From the NCBI GenBank assembly GCA_017517385.1, contig JAFWZG010000038.1:1-54745 (forward strand): a stretch of 54,745 nt of DNA, in the 5' to 3' direction. The position numbers and the translations under genes were made by a program. Shown in pieces: positions 41,159 through 50,335 of this stretch; within the stretch, counting starts at the first letter, position 1, and every line of letters begins with the position of its first letter. Origin of the DNA: Akkermansia sp. GTDB lineage: Bacteria > Verrucomicrobiota > Verrucomicrobiia > Verrucomicrobiales > Akkermansiaceae. The notes under the pieces are model-generated. The model was not told where the DNA came from. It worked only from the letters and a program-made list of their open reading frames with translations, and searched no databases.

Positions 41159-43858
41159 ATGAATAATTTCACACCCAGAGCACAGCAGGTTCTGAATCTT
41201 GCCCGCCGCGAAGCAGACCGCTTTCACCACAACTACATTGGTGCGGAGCACGTTCTGCTCGGCATGCTGAAACTCGGTCAGGGCGTCGCAGTCACTGTAC
41301 TGGAGAACTCAGGTATTAACATTAAGGACCTCATCAGCAAAATAGAAGCGGCCATGGTAACCGGTGATTCCGGAGGCTCCGAAGGCTCACTTCCGTACAC
41401 ACCCCGAGTAAAGCGCCTGCTCACTATGGCCGGCTCAGAAGCTCGCGACCTTCGCCACACTTACGTGGGCACAGAGCACATTCTGCTGGCATTTCTGAAA
41501 GATGACGGAGGGCTGGCCCACGAAGCACTGAGCTCTGCCGGGCTCACCTATGATTCTGCTCGCCAAAGTATTCTGCGAGAAATCGACCCGAAATTTGATA
41601 ATACCTCCTCAGCCGACCGCGAGGATTCCCCCCGCCACCGTGAAGAAGAGGAAGAAGATGATGCCAACGAATTCCTGCACTCCAGCCCAGTGAACAGCGG
41701 CAACAATTCCACCGCTGAAGGTCGCACCCGCACGCCAGCCCTGAAGGCCTTCGGTCGCGACCTCACCGAGCGGGCCGCCCGTGGTGAGCTGGATCCCGTC
41801 ATCGGCCGCCGCAGTGAGCTCGAACGAGTCATCCAGATTCTCTGCCGCCGCACCAAGAACAACCCCGTGCTGCTGGGCGAAGCCGGTGTGGGCAAAACCG
41901 CCATTGTGGAAGCACTTGCTCAGATGATTGTGAGCGGGGACGTTCCGGAGTTTCTGCTGGGCAAAAAGCTCATTTCTCTGGATTTGGCCCTCATGGTGGC
42001 AGGCACTAAATACCGCGGCCAATTTGAGGAACGCCTAAAGGCCATCATGGATGAAATCCAGCGAGAGAAAAATATCATCCTCTTCATTGACGAGATGCAT
42101 ACTCTCATCGGAGCCGGCTCCGCTGAAGGCACCATGGACGCATCCAACATCATCAAACCCGCCCTCTCCCGCGGTGAGCTGCAGGCCATTGGCGCCACCA
42201 CACTGAATGAATACCGCAAGCACATCGAGAAGGATGGAGCCTTCGAGCGCCGCTTCCAGCAGGTGCAAGTCGGCGAACCTTCTGTGGATGACACCCTTCT
42301 CATCCTCAAGGGGATAGCCCCTCGATACGAAGAGCACCACCACGTACACTATACGGATAAAGCCCTCTCAGCCGCTGCGAACCTCTCCAAACGCTATCTC
42401 ACGGGCCGCTTCCTGCCGGATAAGGCTATTGACGTGATGGATGAGGCAGGCTCCCGCCTGCGCGTAGCCCTCATGACCCGCCCGCAGGCGCTCAAGGATC
42501 GCGAGCAAGCCCGCAAGGAACTGGAGGCAGACAAGCAAACAGCCGTTAAGGAACAGGACTTTGAGCGCGCTGCCGCGCTGCGTGACTCCATCGCCGCTCT
42601 GGATGCCAGTTTCAAATCCGAAGTCGCGGAATGGAAGGAGCAGATGAACGCTGCCCGCCTTGATGTGACAGAGGAGGACATCATGGCCGTCATCTCCAAG
42701 TGGACCGGCATTCCTCTCTCCCGTATGGAGGAAAAGGAAACCGAGAAACTCCTTCGCATGGAGGAAGAACTCAAGAGCAAAGTCATCGGCCAAGATGTAG
42801 CTTGCTCCGCCATTGCCCGAGCCCTGCGCCGCAGCCGCGCGGATATTAAGGATCCCCGCCGCCCCATCGGCTCCTTCCTCTTCATGGGCCCCACCGGTGT
42901 GGGCAAAACTTACCTCGCCCGCAACCTCGCCGAAATCATGTTCGGCACAGCGGAAGCCCTCATTCAGGTAGACATGAGTGAGTACATGGAGAAGTTCAGC
43001 ACCAGCCGCCTCATAGGCTCGCCCCCCGGTTACGTGGGGCATGATGAAGGTGGGCAGCTCACCGAGCAGGTACGCCGGCGCCCCTACGCCGTCATCCTTT
43101 TTGATGAGGTAGAGAAAGCACACCCGGATGTGATGAACCTCCTGCTGCAAGTGCTGGAAGAAGGCGCCATGACGGATTCACTCGGTCGCAAAGTCAGCTT
43201 CGCTAACACCATTATCATCCTCACCTCGAACGTCGGCGCCAGCCTCGCCGCTCGCCAAGGCACGATGGGCTTCGGCGCCATGGATAATGCGGAAGCAGAT
43301 TATGATACCATGAAAGAGCGTATCACCGAGGCCGCAAAGCAGCATTTCCGCCCTGAATTCATCAATCGCTTTGATGAGCTCATCGTTTTCCGCATGCTTG
43401 AACGCCATGATTTGGAGCGAATCGTGGTACTGGAAGCTCAGAAGCTCATTAAGCGCCTCGCCAGCAAGCAGATTACGCTGGACCTCTCTCCGGAGGTGGT
43501 CAGCATGCTCGTGGACAAGGGGTACGACCCGCAGTACGGTGCCCGCCCCATGCGCCGCGCCATCGAGCGTCTGCTCGAAGATCCCATTGCAGAAGCGATA
43601 CTTCGTGGGGAACTTGCCGCTGGTATCTCGTCCCGCGCGATCCGCCCAGAAGGGACGGACCGCATTGACTTCGCCGAGCTCCCGCCCCCGGCCCCTGAGC
43701 CAGAACCTGCTCAGCCCGAGCTCGAACTCACCGTTGAGCCGCCAGCCAAGCCCGCCCGCAAGCGCACCGCTTCTCGCAAAAAGACTGACTCAGCGGACAG
43801 CAAGGCCACGAAAAAAACAGAGGCCCCTAAAAAGCCTCGTAAGAAAAAGAGCGAATAA
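41159..43858 (+). CDS. clpC: ATP-dependent Clp protease ATP-binding subunit ClpC
   Basis: Hexameric AAA+ unfoldase feeding ClpP. The 899-residue product has the N-terminal double Clp repeat (1-145), a first AAA domain with Walker A GEAGVGKT near 240, and the middle coiled coil with the UVR-like stretch [15 protein letters not shown] that McsA-type adaptors bind. The second AAA domain has GPTGVGKT near 578. The last 55 residues are an added Pro/Glu then Lys-rich tail (AASRKKT-like, ending [14 protein letters not shown]), not seen in standard ClpC. It is the last gene of the mcsA operon, followed by a strong terminator. Confidence 0.96.
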   Translation: MNNFTPRAQQVLNLARREADRFHHNYIGAEHVLLGMLKLGQGVAVTVLENSGINIKDLISKIEAAMVTGDSGGSEGSLPYTPRVKRLLTMAGSEARDLRHTYVGTEHILLAFLKDDGGLAHEALSSAGLTYDSARQSILREIDPKFDNTSSADREDSPRHREEEEEDDANEFLHSSPVNSGNNSTAEGRTRTPALKAFGRDLTERAARGELDPVIGRRSELERVIQILCRRTKNNPVLLGEAGVGKTAIVEALAQMIVSGDVPEFLLGKKLISLDLALMVAGTKYRGQFEERLKAIMDEIQREKNIILFIDEMHTLIGAGSAEGTMDASNIIKPALSRGELQAIGATTLNEYRKHIEKDGAFERRFQQVQVGEPSVDDTLLILKGIAPRYEEHHHVHYTDKALSAAANLSKRYLTGRFLPDKAIDVMDEAGSRLRVALMTRPQALKDREQARKELEADKQTAVKEQDFERAAALRDSIAALDASFKSEVAEWKEQMNAARLDVTEEDIMAVISKWTGIPLSRMEEKETEKLLRMEEELKSKVIGQDVACSAIARALRRSRADIKDPRRPIGSFLFMGPTGVGKTYLARNLAEIMFGTAEALIQVDMSEYMEKFSTSRLIGSPPGYVGHDEGGQLTEQVRRRPYAVILFDEVEKAHPDVMNLLLQVLEEGAMTDSLGRKVSFANTIIILTSNVGASLAARQGTMGFGAMDNAEADYDTMKERITEAAKQHFRPEFINRFDELIVFRMLERHDLERIVVLEAQKLIKRLASKQITLDLSPEVVSMLVDKGYDPQYGARPMRRAIERLLEDPIAEAILRGELAAGISSRAIRPEGTDRIDFAELPPPAPEPEPAQPELELTVEPPAKPARKRTASRKKTDSADSKATKKTEAPKKPRKKKSE

Positions 43859-43874
43859 ATCCTTCAACAACATG

Positions 43875-43914
43875 AAAAATCCCCGTTCGTCACTCAGCGA
43901 CCGGGGATTTTTCT
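43875..43914 (+). terminator. Terminator of the mcsA-mcsB-clpC operon
   Basis: Arms AAAAATCCCCG (43875-43885) and CGGGGATTTTT (43902-43912) enclose a 16-base loop and end in TTTTTC. The flanking A and T runs make it work in both directions. The convergent hisS gene ends at 43935. Confidence 0.85.
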
Positions 43915-43934
43915 GCAGGAGTTACAAGAATATT

Positions 43935-45203
43935 TTACTCAGCATCAGGCATAAGCTCCTCCATGAGAGCCTCGATATCCGTCTTGCAGGATTCACGGGT
44001 GGCGAGGTTCTTCAGCTCAAGCTCGGGGTATTCCGAGCCAACGATAACAGCCCATGTGGCACCGATTTTCTCAGCGCGCTTAAGCTGATTGCCCATTTTA
44101 GCCGGAGAGAGAGGCAAGTCCACACGCACGCCGGCATCACGCAGAGAGGAGGCAAGAGAAAGCATCTGCGGGCGCATCTCAGGAGCGGCAAGCACCAAGC
44201 ACACATCACAGGCATTCGGCTTCACCGCAGCATCTCGCAGAGCACGAGCAGCAGGGCAAGCATCAATGAGGTGAGCAATCACTGCATCACCCATGGCGAA
44301 ACCGGTGGCTGGCATATCAACCGCACCATTGGAAAGGGTGGAAACCAAGCCATTGTAACGGCCACCACCAGCAATAGCACGCAGGCTGTGCCCCTTGTCG
44401 AAAATCTCAAACACCAGTCCGGTGTAATAGGCAAGCCCGCGCACCACATAAAGATCCAGCTTCACATAATCAGCCAGTCCACGGGCTTTCAGCTCAGCCA
44501 GCACGACTTCATAGCGAGGAGAGCAGCCGGCGGGAGGATTCTGAATAAACGCCTCAATATCAGCTCGCTTCATACCGAAAACATCGAGCTTCTCTTGGCA
44601 AACCTCAGGACGGTCACGCTCAAACTTATCAATAACGGCGAGGAAATCACCAGTCTTTTCCTCAGGCACGCCGTGCTCTGCAGCATAGCGCAGCCACACC
44701 TCACGGTCAGAAACACGCACTACAAAATCATCTGCCGTGAAGCCGAACTCACGCATGCAGTCAATAGCCAACGCAATCAACTCAGCGTCAGAGCCCTCGC
44801 CGGCCTCACCCAGAATATCAGCATTGAACTGCACAAACTCACGCAAGCGGCCCTTCTGAGGTTTTTCGTAACGGAAGCAGCTACCAATCTCAAACCACTT
44901 GAGCGGCTTGGTGTACTCGCGCTGGTACGCAGCGGCGATTCGACCGAGAGAAGCCGTAAGCTCAGGGCGTACGGTAATATCGCGCTCACCTTGGTCTACA
45001 AAGCGGAAGAGCTGAGTGGGCAGTTCGCCACCGGACTTCTTGAGGTAAAGCTCCGTGGCTTCAATGGTGGGGGCCTCCCATTCCACGAAGCCATAACGAT
45101 GGGCTACCTTCCGCCAGGTATCAAAGAGATAAGCACGCAAAGCGTACTCCTGCGGGGCAAAATCGCGAAAACCGGTAAGGGGCTGGAATCTGGCGTCAGG
45201 CAT
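43935..45203 (-). CDS. hisS: Histidine--tRNA ligase
   Basis: Class II aminoacyl-tRNA synthetase. The 422-residue product shows motif 1 around TEATELY-like residues, motif 2 FRYEKPQKGRLREFVQFNAD, the histidine A/B region VVRGLAYYTGLVFEIF, motif 3 AGGGRYNGLV, and a C-terminal anticodon-binding domain from about residue 330. Length is normal. The gene stands alone, with its own strong promoter, back to back with trmB. Confidence 0.96.
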   Translation of the reverse strand: MPDARFQPLTGFRDFAPQEYALRAYLFDTWRKVAHRYGFVEWEAPTIEATELYLKKSGGELPTQLFRFVDQGERDITVRPELTASLGRIAAAYQREYTKPLKWFEIGSCFRYEKPQKGRLREFVQFNADILGEAGEGSDAELIALAIDCMREFGFTADDFVVRVSDREVWLRYAAEHGVPEEKTGDFLAVIDKFERDRPEVCQEKLDVFGMKRADIEAFIQNPPAGCSPRYEVVLAELKARGLADYVKLDLYVVRGLAYYTGLVFEIFDKGHSLRAIAGGGRYNGLVSTLSNGAVDMPATGFAMGDAVIAHLIDACPAARALRDAAVKPNACDVCLVLAAPEMRPQMLSLASSLRDAGVRVDLPLSPAKMGNQLKRAEKIGATWAVIVGSEYPELELKNLATRESCKTDIEALMEELMPDAE

Positions 45204-45237
45204 AGTGAATCTAAACGGTTGAAATTAAGAGAGCGCT

Positions 45238-45265
45238 ATTATACGCCGTCACGCGCCTCTGTCAA
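45238..45265 (-). promoter_or_regulatory. Consensus promoter of hisS
   Basis: Minus strand: perfect -35 TTGACA (45260-45265), 16-base spacer, perfect -10 TATAAT (45238-45243). The leader to ATG 45203 is about 27 bases, longer than at most start-proximal promoters here. Confidence 0.8.
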
Positions 45266-45298
45266 TACCAAATTGCGCTGATATGGCAGAACATAATT

Positions 45299-45327
45299 TT
45301 GACAATCTCGGGAAGGTCTGGTACAAT
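45299..45327 (+). promoter_or_regulatory. Consensus promoter of trmB-tgt-yajC
   Basis: -35 TTGACA (45299-45304), 17-base spacer, -10 TACAAT (45322-45327). It lies inside the longest open frame, which argues that translation begins at ATG 45340, 12 bases beyond the -10 box, rather than at 45283. Confidence 0.8.
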
Positions 45328-45339
45328 GAACCCCGTAAG

Positions 45340-45927
45340 ATGAATACAGCGTTCGTACCGGAGGATTACTTCAAGCGCTACACGGTTGCCGAGATGTTCG
45401 GGCCAGGTGGTGAGCAGACCTGCGAGGTGGATTTGGGCTGCGGAGATGGCGGCTTTCTGCTGGCCATGGCTGAGCACTATCCGCAGACCAAATTTCTGGG
45501 CGTAGAGCGCCTTCTTGGGCGCATACGTAAGGTATGCAGTGAAAGTGCGAGGCGAGGGCTGGAAAATGTGCGCGGTCTTCGAGTAGAGAGCCGTTATTTT
45601 CTGGAGTGGATGGTGGCTCCCGGCAGCATCCACCGCCTTCACTACCTCTTCCCTGATCCGTGGCCCAAAGAGAAACACCACAAGAACCGCCTCGTACAGG
45701 ACAGCTTCATCCCCGTGCTGCATCGAGCCCTTGCAGAGGGCGGCGAGGTACTTTTTAAGACGGACCACGAAGAGTACTTCCAGTGGGTATGCGAAAGGTT
45801 TAACGCAAGCCCGCTCTTCACTCAGGCTGAGTGGAATGCACCCTTTTACCCCAAGACGGATTTCCAACAGCAGTGGGAGGCCATGGGGAAACCTATCTTC
45901 GCTGCAAGATTCCTGCGTAACTCATGA
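45340..45927 (+). CDS. trmB: tRNA (guanine-N7)-methyltransferase
   Basis: Methylates G46 in the variable loop of tRNAs using S-adenosylmethionine. The 195-residue product has the AdoMet loop VDLGCGDGGFLLAMA, then FLGVERLLGR, the family signature YLFPDPWPKEKHHKNR, and FKTDHEEYF. ATG 45340 is chosen because a consensus promoter overlaps the first 15 codons of the longer frame. It overlaps tgt by four bases (ATGA), so translation is coupled. Confidence 0.92.
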   Translation: MNTAFVPEDYFKRYTVAEMFGPGGEQTCEVDLGCGDGGFLLAMAEHYPQTKFLGVERLLGRIRKVCSESARRGLENVRGLRVESRYFLEWMVAPGSIHRLHYLFPDPWPKEKHHKNRLVQDSFIPVLHRALAEGGEVLFKTDHEEYFQWVCERFNASPLFTQAEWNAPFYPKTDFQQQWEAMGKPIFAARFLRNS

Positions 45928-47054
45928 GCTTCACCCTTCACAGTACTGACCCCAGCGGAGCCCGCCTCGGCACCCTGCACCTCCCGCATGGTGACGTGCC
46001 CACCCCCATCTTCATGCCTGTAGGCACTCAGGGCACAGTAAAAACCCTACACCCCGAGGATTTGGAGGCACTCGGTGCTCAAATTATTCTGGGCAACACC
46101 TACCACCTCTGCCTGCGCCCCGGAGATGAAGCTATCCGCAATCTCGGCGGCCTGCATAACTTTGCCGGCTGGAACCGTCCCATGCTGACGGATAGCGGCG
46201 GCTTTCAGGTGTGGAGCCTGGCCCGCCTGCGTAAGATTACGGAGGAAGGTGTGCGCTTCTGCAACCACATCGATGGTGCGTACATGATGCTCACCCCTGA
46301 ACGCAGTATGGAGATTCAAGCGAATCTGGGTAGCGATATCGCCATGCTTTTCGATGAATGCCCCCCCTACCCCTGCGACCGCAAATATGCCGAAAAATCT
46401 CTCGGCTATACCCTGCGCTGGGCCAAGCGCTGTAAGCAGTGGGTGGATGAGCACCAGCCCACCAGCGGCAATGGCCTGCAGCAGCACTTCGGCATCGTCC
46501 AAGGCTCCGTGTACGAAGATTTGCGCAAGCTCTGTGCAGAAGAGCTTGCGGCTATGGATTTTGATGGGTACGCCATTGGCGGCGTTTCCGTGGGTGAACC
46601 GGAGGAAGAAATGCTCCGAGCCATTGAAAACACGGCCCCATACCTCCCGCAGAACAAGGCCCGCTACGCCATGGGACTGGGTACTCCCACCCAGCTACTG
46701 GAGATGATTGAGCGAGGAGTGGACATGTTTGACTGCGTGATGCCCACCCGCTTAGCCCGCCACGGTGTGGCCCTCACACCGGATGGCCCCATCCACATCA
46801 AGAACAAGCGCTGGGAGAACGACAGCCGCCCGCTGGATCCGGAAGGACACCCGCACGTCACTCGCTTCTCCCGCGCAGCCATCCGCCATTTCTTCCGAGC
46901 CGGAGAGATGCTGGCCCTGCGCCTGCTCTCCTTCCAGAACCTGCACTTTTACCTGCGGCTCATGGCGCAAGCGAGAAGCGCCATCGCAGCCGGTGAATTC
47001 GCTGCATTCAAACGCAGCTTCATCTCGCGTTACCAAGCAAACGACATACCATGA
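45924..47054 (+). CDS. tgt: Queuine/preQ1 tRNA-ribosyltransferase lacking the zinc site
   Basis: Exchanges guanine 34 of GUN-anticodon tRNAs for preQ1 (or queuine) on the way to queuosine. In the 376-residue product the catalytic parts are intact: LTDSGGFQVWSL (first Asp), GGVSVGEPEEEM (substrate loop), and MFDCVMPTRLARHG (nucleophile Asp). The zinc site is not: where E. coli has CDCYTCRN, this protein reads GHPHVTR, and the fourth ligand His in IHNLRYY is Gln (FQNLHFY). All four ligands are gone. Sits between trmB and yajC, overlapping both by four bases. Confidence 0.94.
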   Translation: MSFTLHSTDPSGARLGTLHLPHGDVPTPIFMPVGTQGTVKTLHPEDLEALGAQIILGNTYHLCLRPGDEAIRNLGGLHNFAGWNRPMLTDSGGFQVWSLARLRKITEEGVRFCNHIDGAYMMLTPERSMEIQANLGSDIAMLFDECPPYPCDRKYAEKSLGYTLRWAKRCKQWVDEHQPTSGNGLQQHFGIVQGSVYEDLRKLCAEELAAMDFDGYAIGGVSVGEPEEEMLRAIENTAPYLPQNKARYAMGLGTPTQLLEMIERGVDMFDCVMPTRLARHGVALTPDGPIHIKNKRWENDSRPLDPEGHPHVTRFSRAAIRHFFRAGEMLALRLLSFQNLHFYLRLMAQARSAIAAGEFAAFKRSFISRYQANDIP

Positions 47055-47440
47055 GCTACATCAATGTATTAGCACAGGCCGCTGTCCCCGCAGAGGGTCA
47101 GACCGCAGCTCCCGCCGAGGGCATCACCACCTCCACCACTCAGCCCGCAGCCAGCGCCCCCGCACAGGTAGCTGAGGAGCCCAGCATGCTCTCCTCCTTT
47201 CTGCCGCTCATTCTGCTGGTAGTTATCTTCTACTTCCTTCTCATCCGCCCGCAGCAGAAGAGGGCCAAGGAGGATAAGGCCCGTCAGGATGCGCTGAAGG
47301 TGGACGATGAAGTAGTCACCATCGGCGGCATTCATGGCATCGTGCGTGACGTACAGGAGAGCACAGTTCTCATCGAGGTGTCCCCCAGCGTGACGCTCAA
47401 GATGGAGAAGGTTGCCATCGCGCGCGTGAAGTCCAAGTAA
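47051..47440 (+). CDS. yajC: Preprotein translocase accessory subunit YajC
   Basis: Small partner of SecDF in the Sec translocase. The 129-residue product has an Ala/Pro-rich N-terminal stretch of about 45 residues, then one membrane helix (LPLILLVVIFYFLLIRPQQK) with the typical RPQQKR follow-up, and a small cytoplasmic domain (VDDEVVTIGGIHGIV). The tgt-yajC order is widely conserved, but secD and secF do not follow here; a terminator does. Confidence 0.93.
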   Translation: MSYINVLAQAAVPAEGQTAAPAEGITTSTTQPAASAPAQVAEEPSMLSSFLPLILLVVIFYFLLIRPQQKRAKEDKARQDALKVDDEVVTIGGIHGIVRDVQESTVLIEVSPSVTLKMEKVAIARVKSK

Positions 47441-47467
47441 AACATACTTCACCAGTCACTTTATAGC

Positions 47468-47511
47468 AAGCCGCTGTCCAGCCGCCGGAAATGGCGCGGA
47501 CAGTGGCTTTT
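47468..47511 (+). terminator. Terminator of trmB-tgt-yajC
   Basis: Arms AAGCCGCTGTCC (47468-47479) and GGACAGTGGCTT (47498-47509), 12 pairs with one G-T, and an inner loop that can pair further. The T-run TTTT (47508-47511) overlaps the stem end. Confidence 0.7.
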
Positions 47512-47536
47512 GCCTGAACACAGCAGAAGTTTTCCC

Positions 47537-48406
47537 ATGTCATTTCACACCATAGATGACCTTGCCTCATTAGGAGCAGAGGTAAAACTGGGCGTCATCG
47601 GTAATCCCATCGCACACAGTAAATCCCCGCAAATGCAACAGGCTGCCCTCAACGAAGCCGAGCAACCATACCGCTATGTACGCCTGCTTGCGGATACGGA
47701 AGAAGGAGCCTTCGAGCGCCTGCTGGATACTCTGGCCAACAGGGGCTTCATCGGTGTGAATGTCACAGTCCCCTTCAAGAAGAAGGCATTTGCCGCAGCT
47801 GTGCAGGCAGATGCACTTTCCACCCTCTGTGGTGCGGCTAATACCCTCGTACTAAAGAAAGATGGCTGGCACTGCCACAATACGGACGGCCCTGGCTTCG
47901 AGAGGGCCATACATGAGCTGGGAGGCCAGCCCCTCAACAATCTTCGCATCGTCATCCTTGGCGCCTGCGGCGGTGCCGGCTCGGCACTTGCCGCCCAATG
48001 TGCCCTGAGCAACAGTCCCGCCCTCACTCTTATCAATCGCCCGCGCCCGGAGCTGGAAAACTTAGCCACTACTCTCCGCCCGCACACACAGGGCTGCATC
48101 TCCACCTGCCATTTCCATACACCTGAGGCCCGACTGGCGGTTGAACAGGCAGACCTTGTGGTGAATGCCACCAGTCTGGGACTGCAAGAGGGAGATGCCC
48201 TGCCCATTCCGGCAGAATGGCTGCAAAGCGGGCAGATGGTGTACGATATCGTGACGCATGCCACACCTCTGAGGCAAGCAGCAAAGGAAAAGGGCTGCCG
48301 AACAGATAATGGTTTGGGCATGCTGCTGTGGCAGGGCGCTTTTGCCTTCCAGCATTGGTTCGGGAGCCTGCCCTCCGTAGAACTCATGCGAACAGCCTTA
48401 CAATAA
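47537..48406 (+). CDS. aroE: Shikimate dehydrogenase
   Basis: NADP-dependent reduction of 3-dehydroshikimate to shikimate in aromatic amino acid synthesis. The 289-residue product has GNPIAHSKSPQMQQAAL (shikimate-binding Ser pair), GVNVTVPFKKKAF (catalytic Lys), NTDGPGFERA (catalytic Asp), the cofactor loop ILGACGGAGSA, and VVNATSLGL. ATG 47537 is used; an upstream TTG at 47510 would lie in the preceding terminator. No promoter is clear in the 26 bases between that terminator and the start. Confidence 0.92.
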   Translation: MSFHTIDDLASLGAEVKLGVIGNPIAHSKSPQMQQAALNEAEQPYRYVRLLADTEEGAFERLLDTLANRGFIGVNVTVPFKKKAFAAAVQADALSTLCGAANTLVLKKDGWHCHNTDGPGFERAIHELGGQPLNNLRIVILGACGGAGSALAAQCALSNSPALTLINRPRPELENLATTLRPHTQGCISTCHFHTPEARLAVEQADLVVNATSLGLQEGDALPIPAEWLQSGQMVYDIVTHATPLRQAAKEKGCRTDNGLGMLLWQGAFAFQHWFGSLPSVELMRTALQ

Positions 48407-48420
48407 CCCCTCATAACAGC

Positions 48421-48452
48421 AAAGCGTTTATCGTTAAGCAAGACGCGTTTTT
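48421..48452 (+). terminator. Possible weak terminator after aroE
   Basis: AAAGCGT (48421-48427) can pair with ACGC-G-TTT near 48440-48449 with one bulge, followed by TTTTTA. The stem is imperfect. Confidence 0.3.
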
Positions 48453-48455
48453 ATC

Positions 48456-48484
48456 TTGCCAACATAGACATGGCAGCATAAAAT
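48456..48484 (+). promoter_or_regulatory. Promoter of the Sel1-repeat gene
   Basis: -35 TTGCCA (48456-48461), 17-base spacer, -10 TAAAAT (48479-48484). The ATG at 48505 follows after 20 bases, a leader of about 14 bases. Confidence 0.6.
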
Positions 48485-48504
48485 GAGCGCATTCTCAAAC
48501 CTAC

Positions 48505-50106
48505 ATGAAGCCGTTTTTCCTCACCACCAGCTTACTCGTACTATTTGCTATTCTCACCCCGCAGGCAGATTGTACTCCCAGTAATCACAATGGCCGGCAG
48601 CTTAGAACACGGACAGCCAACGGCATTCGCAACCGAGGCGTGAGACGCATCTCACACCCAACCCCGAGGCCATCTCTACCGCTGGCTTCCATGGAAGATG
48701 CTCCCGGAGCAGACTCGAAGGCCCCGGCTGTTGACACCTCGCCGGAGGCTCACCCCGAGCGATACAGAGAGTTCTTGGCTCATCTTGCAATTCAGCAGCA
48801 AGAGAACTCCTCGGATTGCTGCAAGGCGTTTTCCCTTGTTCTTGTGGCTACCGGAGATGAATTCGCAGTTGAGTCCTGGATGAGAAAAGCCGCAGAAGAT
48901 GGTAATGCAGTCGGCATGCACTACCTTGGCATGACCAGTGCGGCCCAGAATGCGGCCCCGGAAATCCGCTATCTCCCGCCGGCCCAAAGGCAGGCTTTAT
49001 TAGACGAAAGGCGCAATGATGCCCGAGAAGCAGCCCAATGGCTTAAAAAAGCGGCGGATATGGGTTATATTCCGGCCATGCTGGATTACAGTATGTTCCT
49101 ACGCACCGGCATAGGCGTGGAACGCGATGAGCAGGCAGCTAATCGCCTCATGCTGAACGCCAGCCGCAGTGGCAATTTTGAAACACGCTTCAGCTGGCTC
49201 CTTCAGAATAATCGTTTGAACCGCTGGGAGGATAAAGACCGCCCCGAGGTGGCCGGTGAAATCAACAGAGGAAACCACCACGTCACTTATTACCTCAGCC
49301 GCTATGCCCCCAATTCTCAGGAGCAACTCAACTGGCTGCAGAAAGCTTCTGATGCCGGCAACCCCGCGGCCCGTTACGCCCTAGCTTCCATTACCAGCAC
49401 ACAAAATCCTGAGCAGAGCCTCTCTCTGCTGAAGTCTGCCGTCGCGCTGCATGACCCTGCCGCCACATTCGCCTACGGTTCATTCTTGGTATCTCCCCCC
49501 GGTGAGTTCCATCAGCGTACAGGCCTACAGCAAAACATCCCCCTTGGCGTGGGTATGATACGCCTCGCCGCACTACTGGGCAACTCTCATGCGCGCCGCG
49601 CACTTTCCCGCGCTTACTATCGCGGTGAGCTCGGCTTCCCACGAGATCACGACAAGGCCTATCGCCACCTACGCTGGATTAACTGCAGCACCAAAGATCA
49701 GATAGCCTTCGCCGCTCAGGGGTTCATGCTCCTTACCGGTGATGGTGTGCAGCAGGATATTGAAACAGGCTTACGCTACATTGCTCTCGCTGAGCTCTCC
49801 GGCTACAGCTATGCCAGAACAATGTTGGCATACGCTCACTATAAAGGCCTCGGCACAGAGAAAAACGTCACCACGGCCATCGAATACCTTCAGGAATCCG
49901 CCGCTCTGGGCTTCTCTCATGCCTACGTCTACATCGCTTTTCTAGCCGCAAAAGGACTGCATGGTAAACCAGCAGACCCGCGTGAAGCTGAGCGCTACCT
50001 CAACCTCGCCAAGTTCAGCCTCGGTGATTCCGCTCGTGAATATTATGACGTACTCATGCAGCAGGATGACTGGATCCTGCCGCCGTTCCCACTCGAAAAG
50101 CAATAA
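48505..50106 (+). CDS. Secreted Sel1-repeat (TPR-like) protein
   Basis: The 533-residue product has a signal peptide (MKPFFLTTSLLVLFAILTPQADC; a lipobox-like end is possible but weak). A low-complexity stretch reaches about residue 90. Then come helical Sel1-type repeats with the typical A-x-x-W-x-x-x-A-A-x-x-G spacing, such as EAAQWLKKAADMGYIPAMLDY and TAIEYLQESAALGFSHAYVY. I count about eight repeats, interrupted near residues 230-270. Sel1 proteins scaffold protein complexes; the partner here is unknown. It is monocistronic, with its own promoter. Confidence 0.85.
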   Translation: MKPFFLTTSLLVLFAILTPQADCTPSNHNGRQLRTRTANGIRNRGVRRISHPTPRPSLPLASMEDAPGADSKAPAVDTSPEAHPERYREFLAHLAIQQQENSSDCCKAFSLVLVATGDEFAVESWMRKAAEDGNAVGMHYLGMTSAAQNAAPEIRYLPPAQRQALLDERRNDAREAAQWLKKAADMGYIPAMLDYSMFLRTGIGVERDEQAANRLMLNASRSGNFETRFSWLLQNNRLNRWEDKDRPEVAGEINRGNHHVTYYLSRYAPNSQEQLNWLQKASDAGNPAARYALASITSTQNPEQSLSLLKSAVALHDPAATFAYGSFLVSPPGEFHQRTGLQQNIPLGVGMIRLAALLGNSHARRALSRAYYRGELGFPRDHDKAYRHLRWINCSTKDQIAFAAQGFMLLTGDGVQQDIETGLRYIALAELSGYSYARTMLAYAHYKGLGTEKNVTTAIEYLQESAALGFSHAYVYIAFLAAKGLHGKPADPREAERYLNLAKFSLGDSAREYYDVLMQQDDWILPPFPLEKQ

Positions 50107-50335
50107 ATATTTAATTATTTAGGACAAGTTAACTAACCACAATATAAGCAACACTAACCAATAAATTCCATACAACATATTGGCATAAGTAAACAAAAAT
50201 AAAGTTTACAGCGAAAACGAGCCATTAAAAAAACGCTTGTCAAGCCAGTATCATGTATGCTAGAATGCCGCCAACCGCGAGTAAATAGAGCAGCCCACCG
50301 AGGACGCTCCTTACACCTTACCAAAACCGCCAATC
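50107..50335. other. AT-rich intergenic region with promoter
   Basis: A 229-base AT-rich gap between the Sel1-repeat and 3D-domain genes. It contains the promoter at 50237-50266 and about 63 bases of untranslated leader. I see no strong hairpin and no coding frame. The leader is the longest in the window and might bind a regulator or small RNA, but nothing specific is visible. Confidence 0.5.
50237..50266 (+). promoter_or_regulatory. Promoter of the 3D-domain protein gene
   Basis: -35 TTGTCA (50237-50242), 18-base spacer, extended -10 TGCTAGAAT (TAGAAT at 50261-50266). It leaves a leader of about 63 bases to ATG 50336, unlike the start-proximal promoters elsewhere. Confidence 0.6.

Noticed and set aside
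43371..45281. 636-codon + strand frame across the clpC end and hisS
   Set aside because: It overlaps clpC in another frame and runs antisense to hisS through the strong terminator at 43875-43912. The translation has no family features.
45283..45339. Upstream ATG 45283 as the trmB start
   Set aside because: A consensus promoter (TTGACA, 17 bases, TACAAT) lies inside this stretch, so the transcript would begin after it.
47510..47536. TTG 47510 as the aroE start
   Set aside because: It sits in the T-run of the preceding terminator and adds residues not typical of the family; ATG 47537 fits better.
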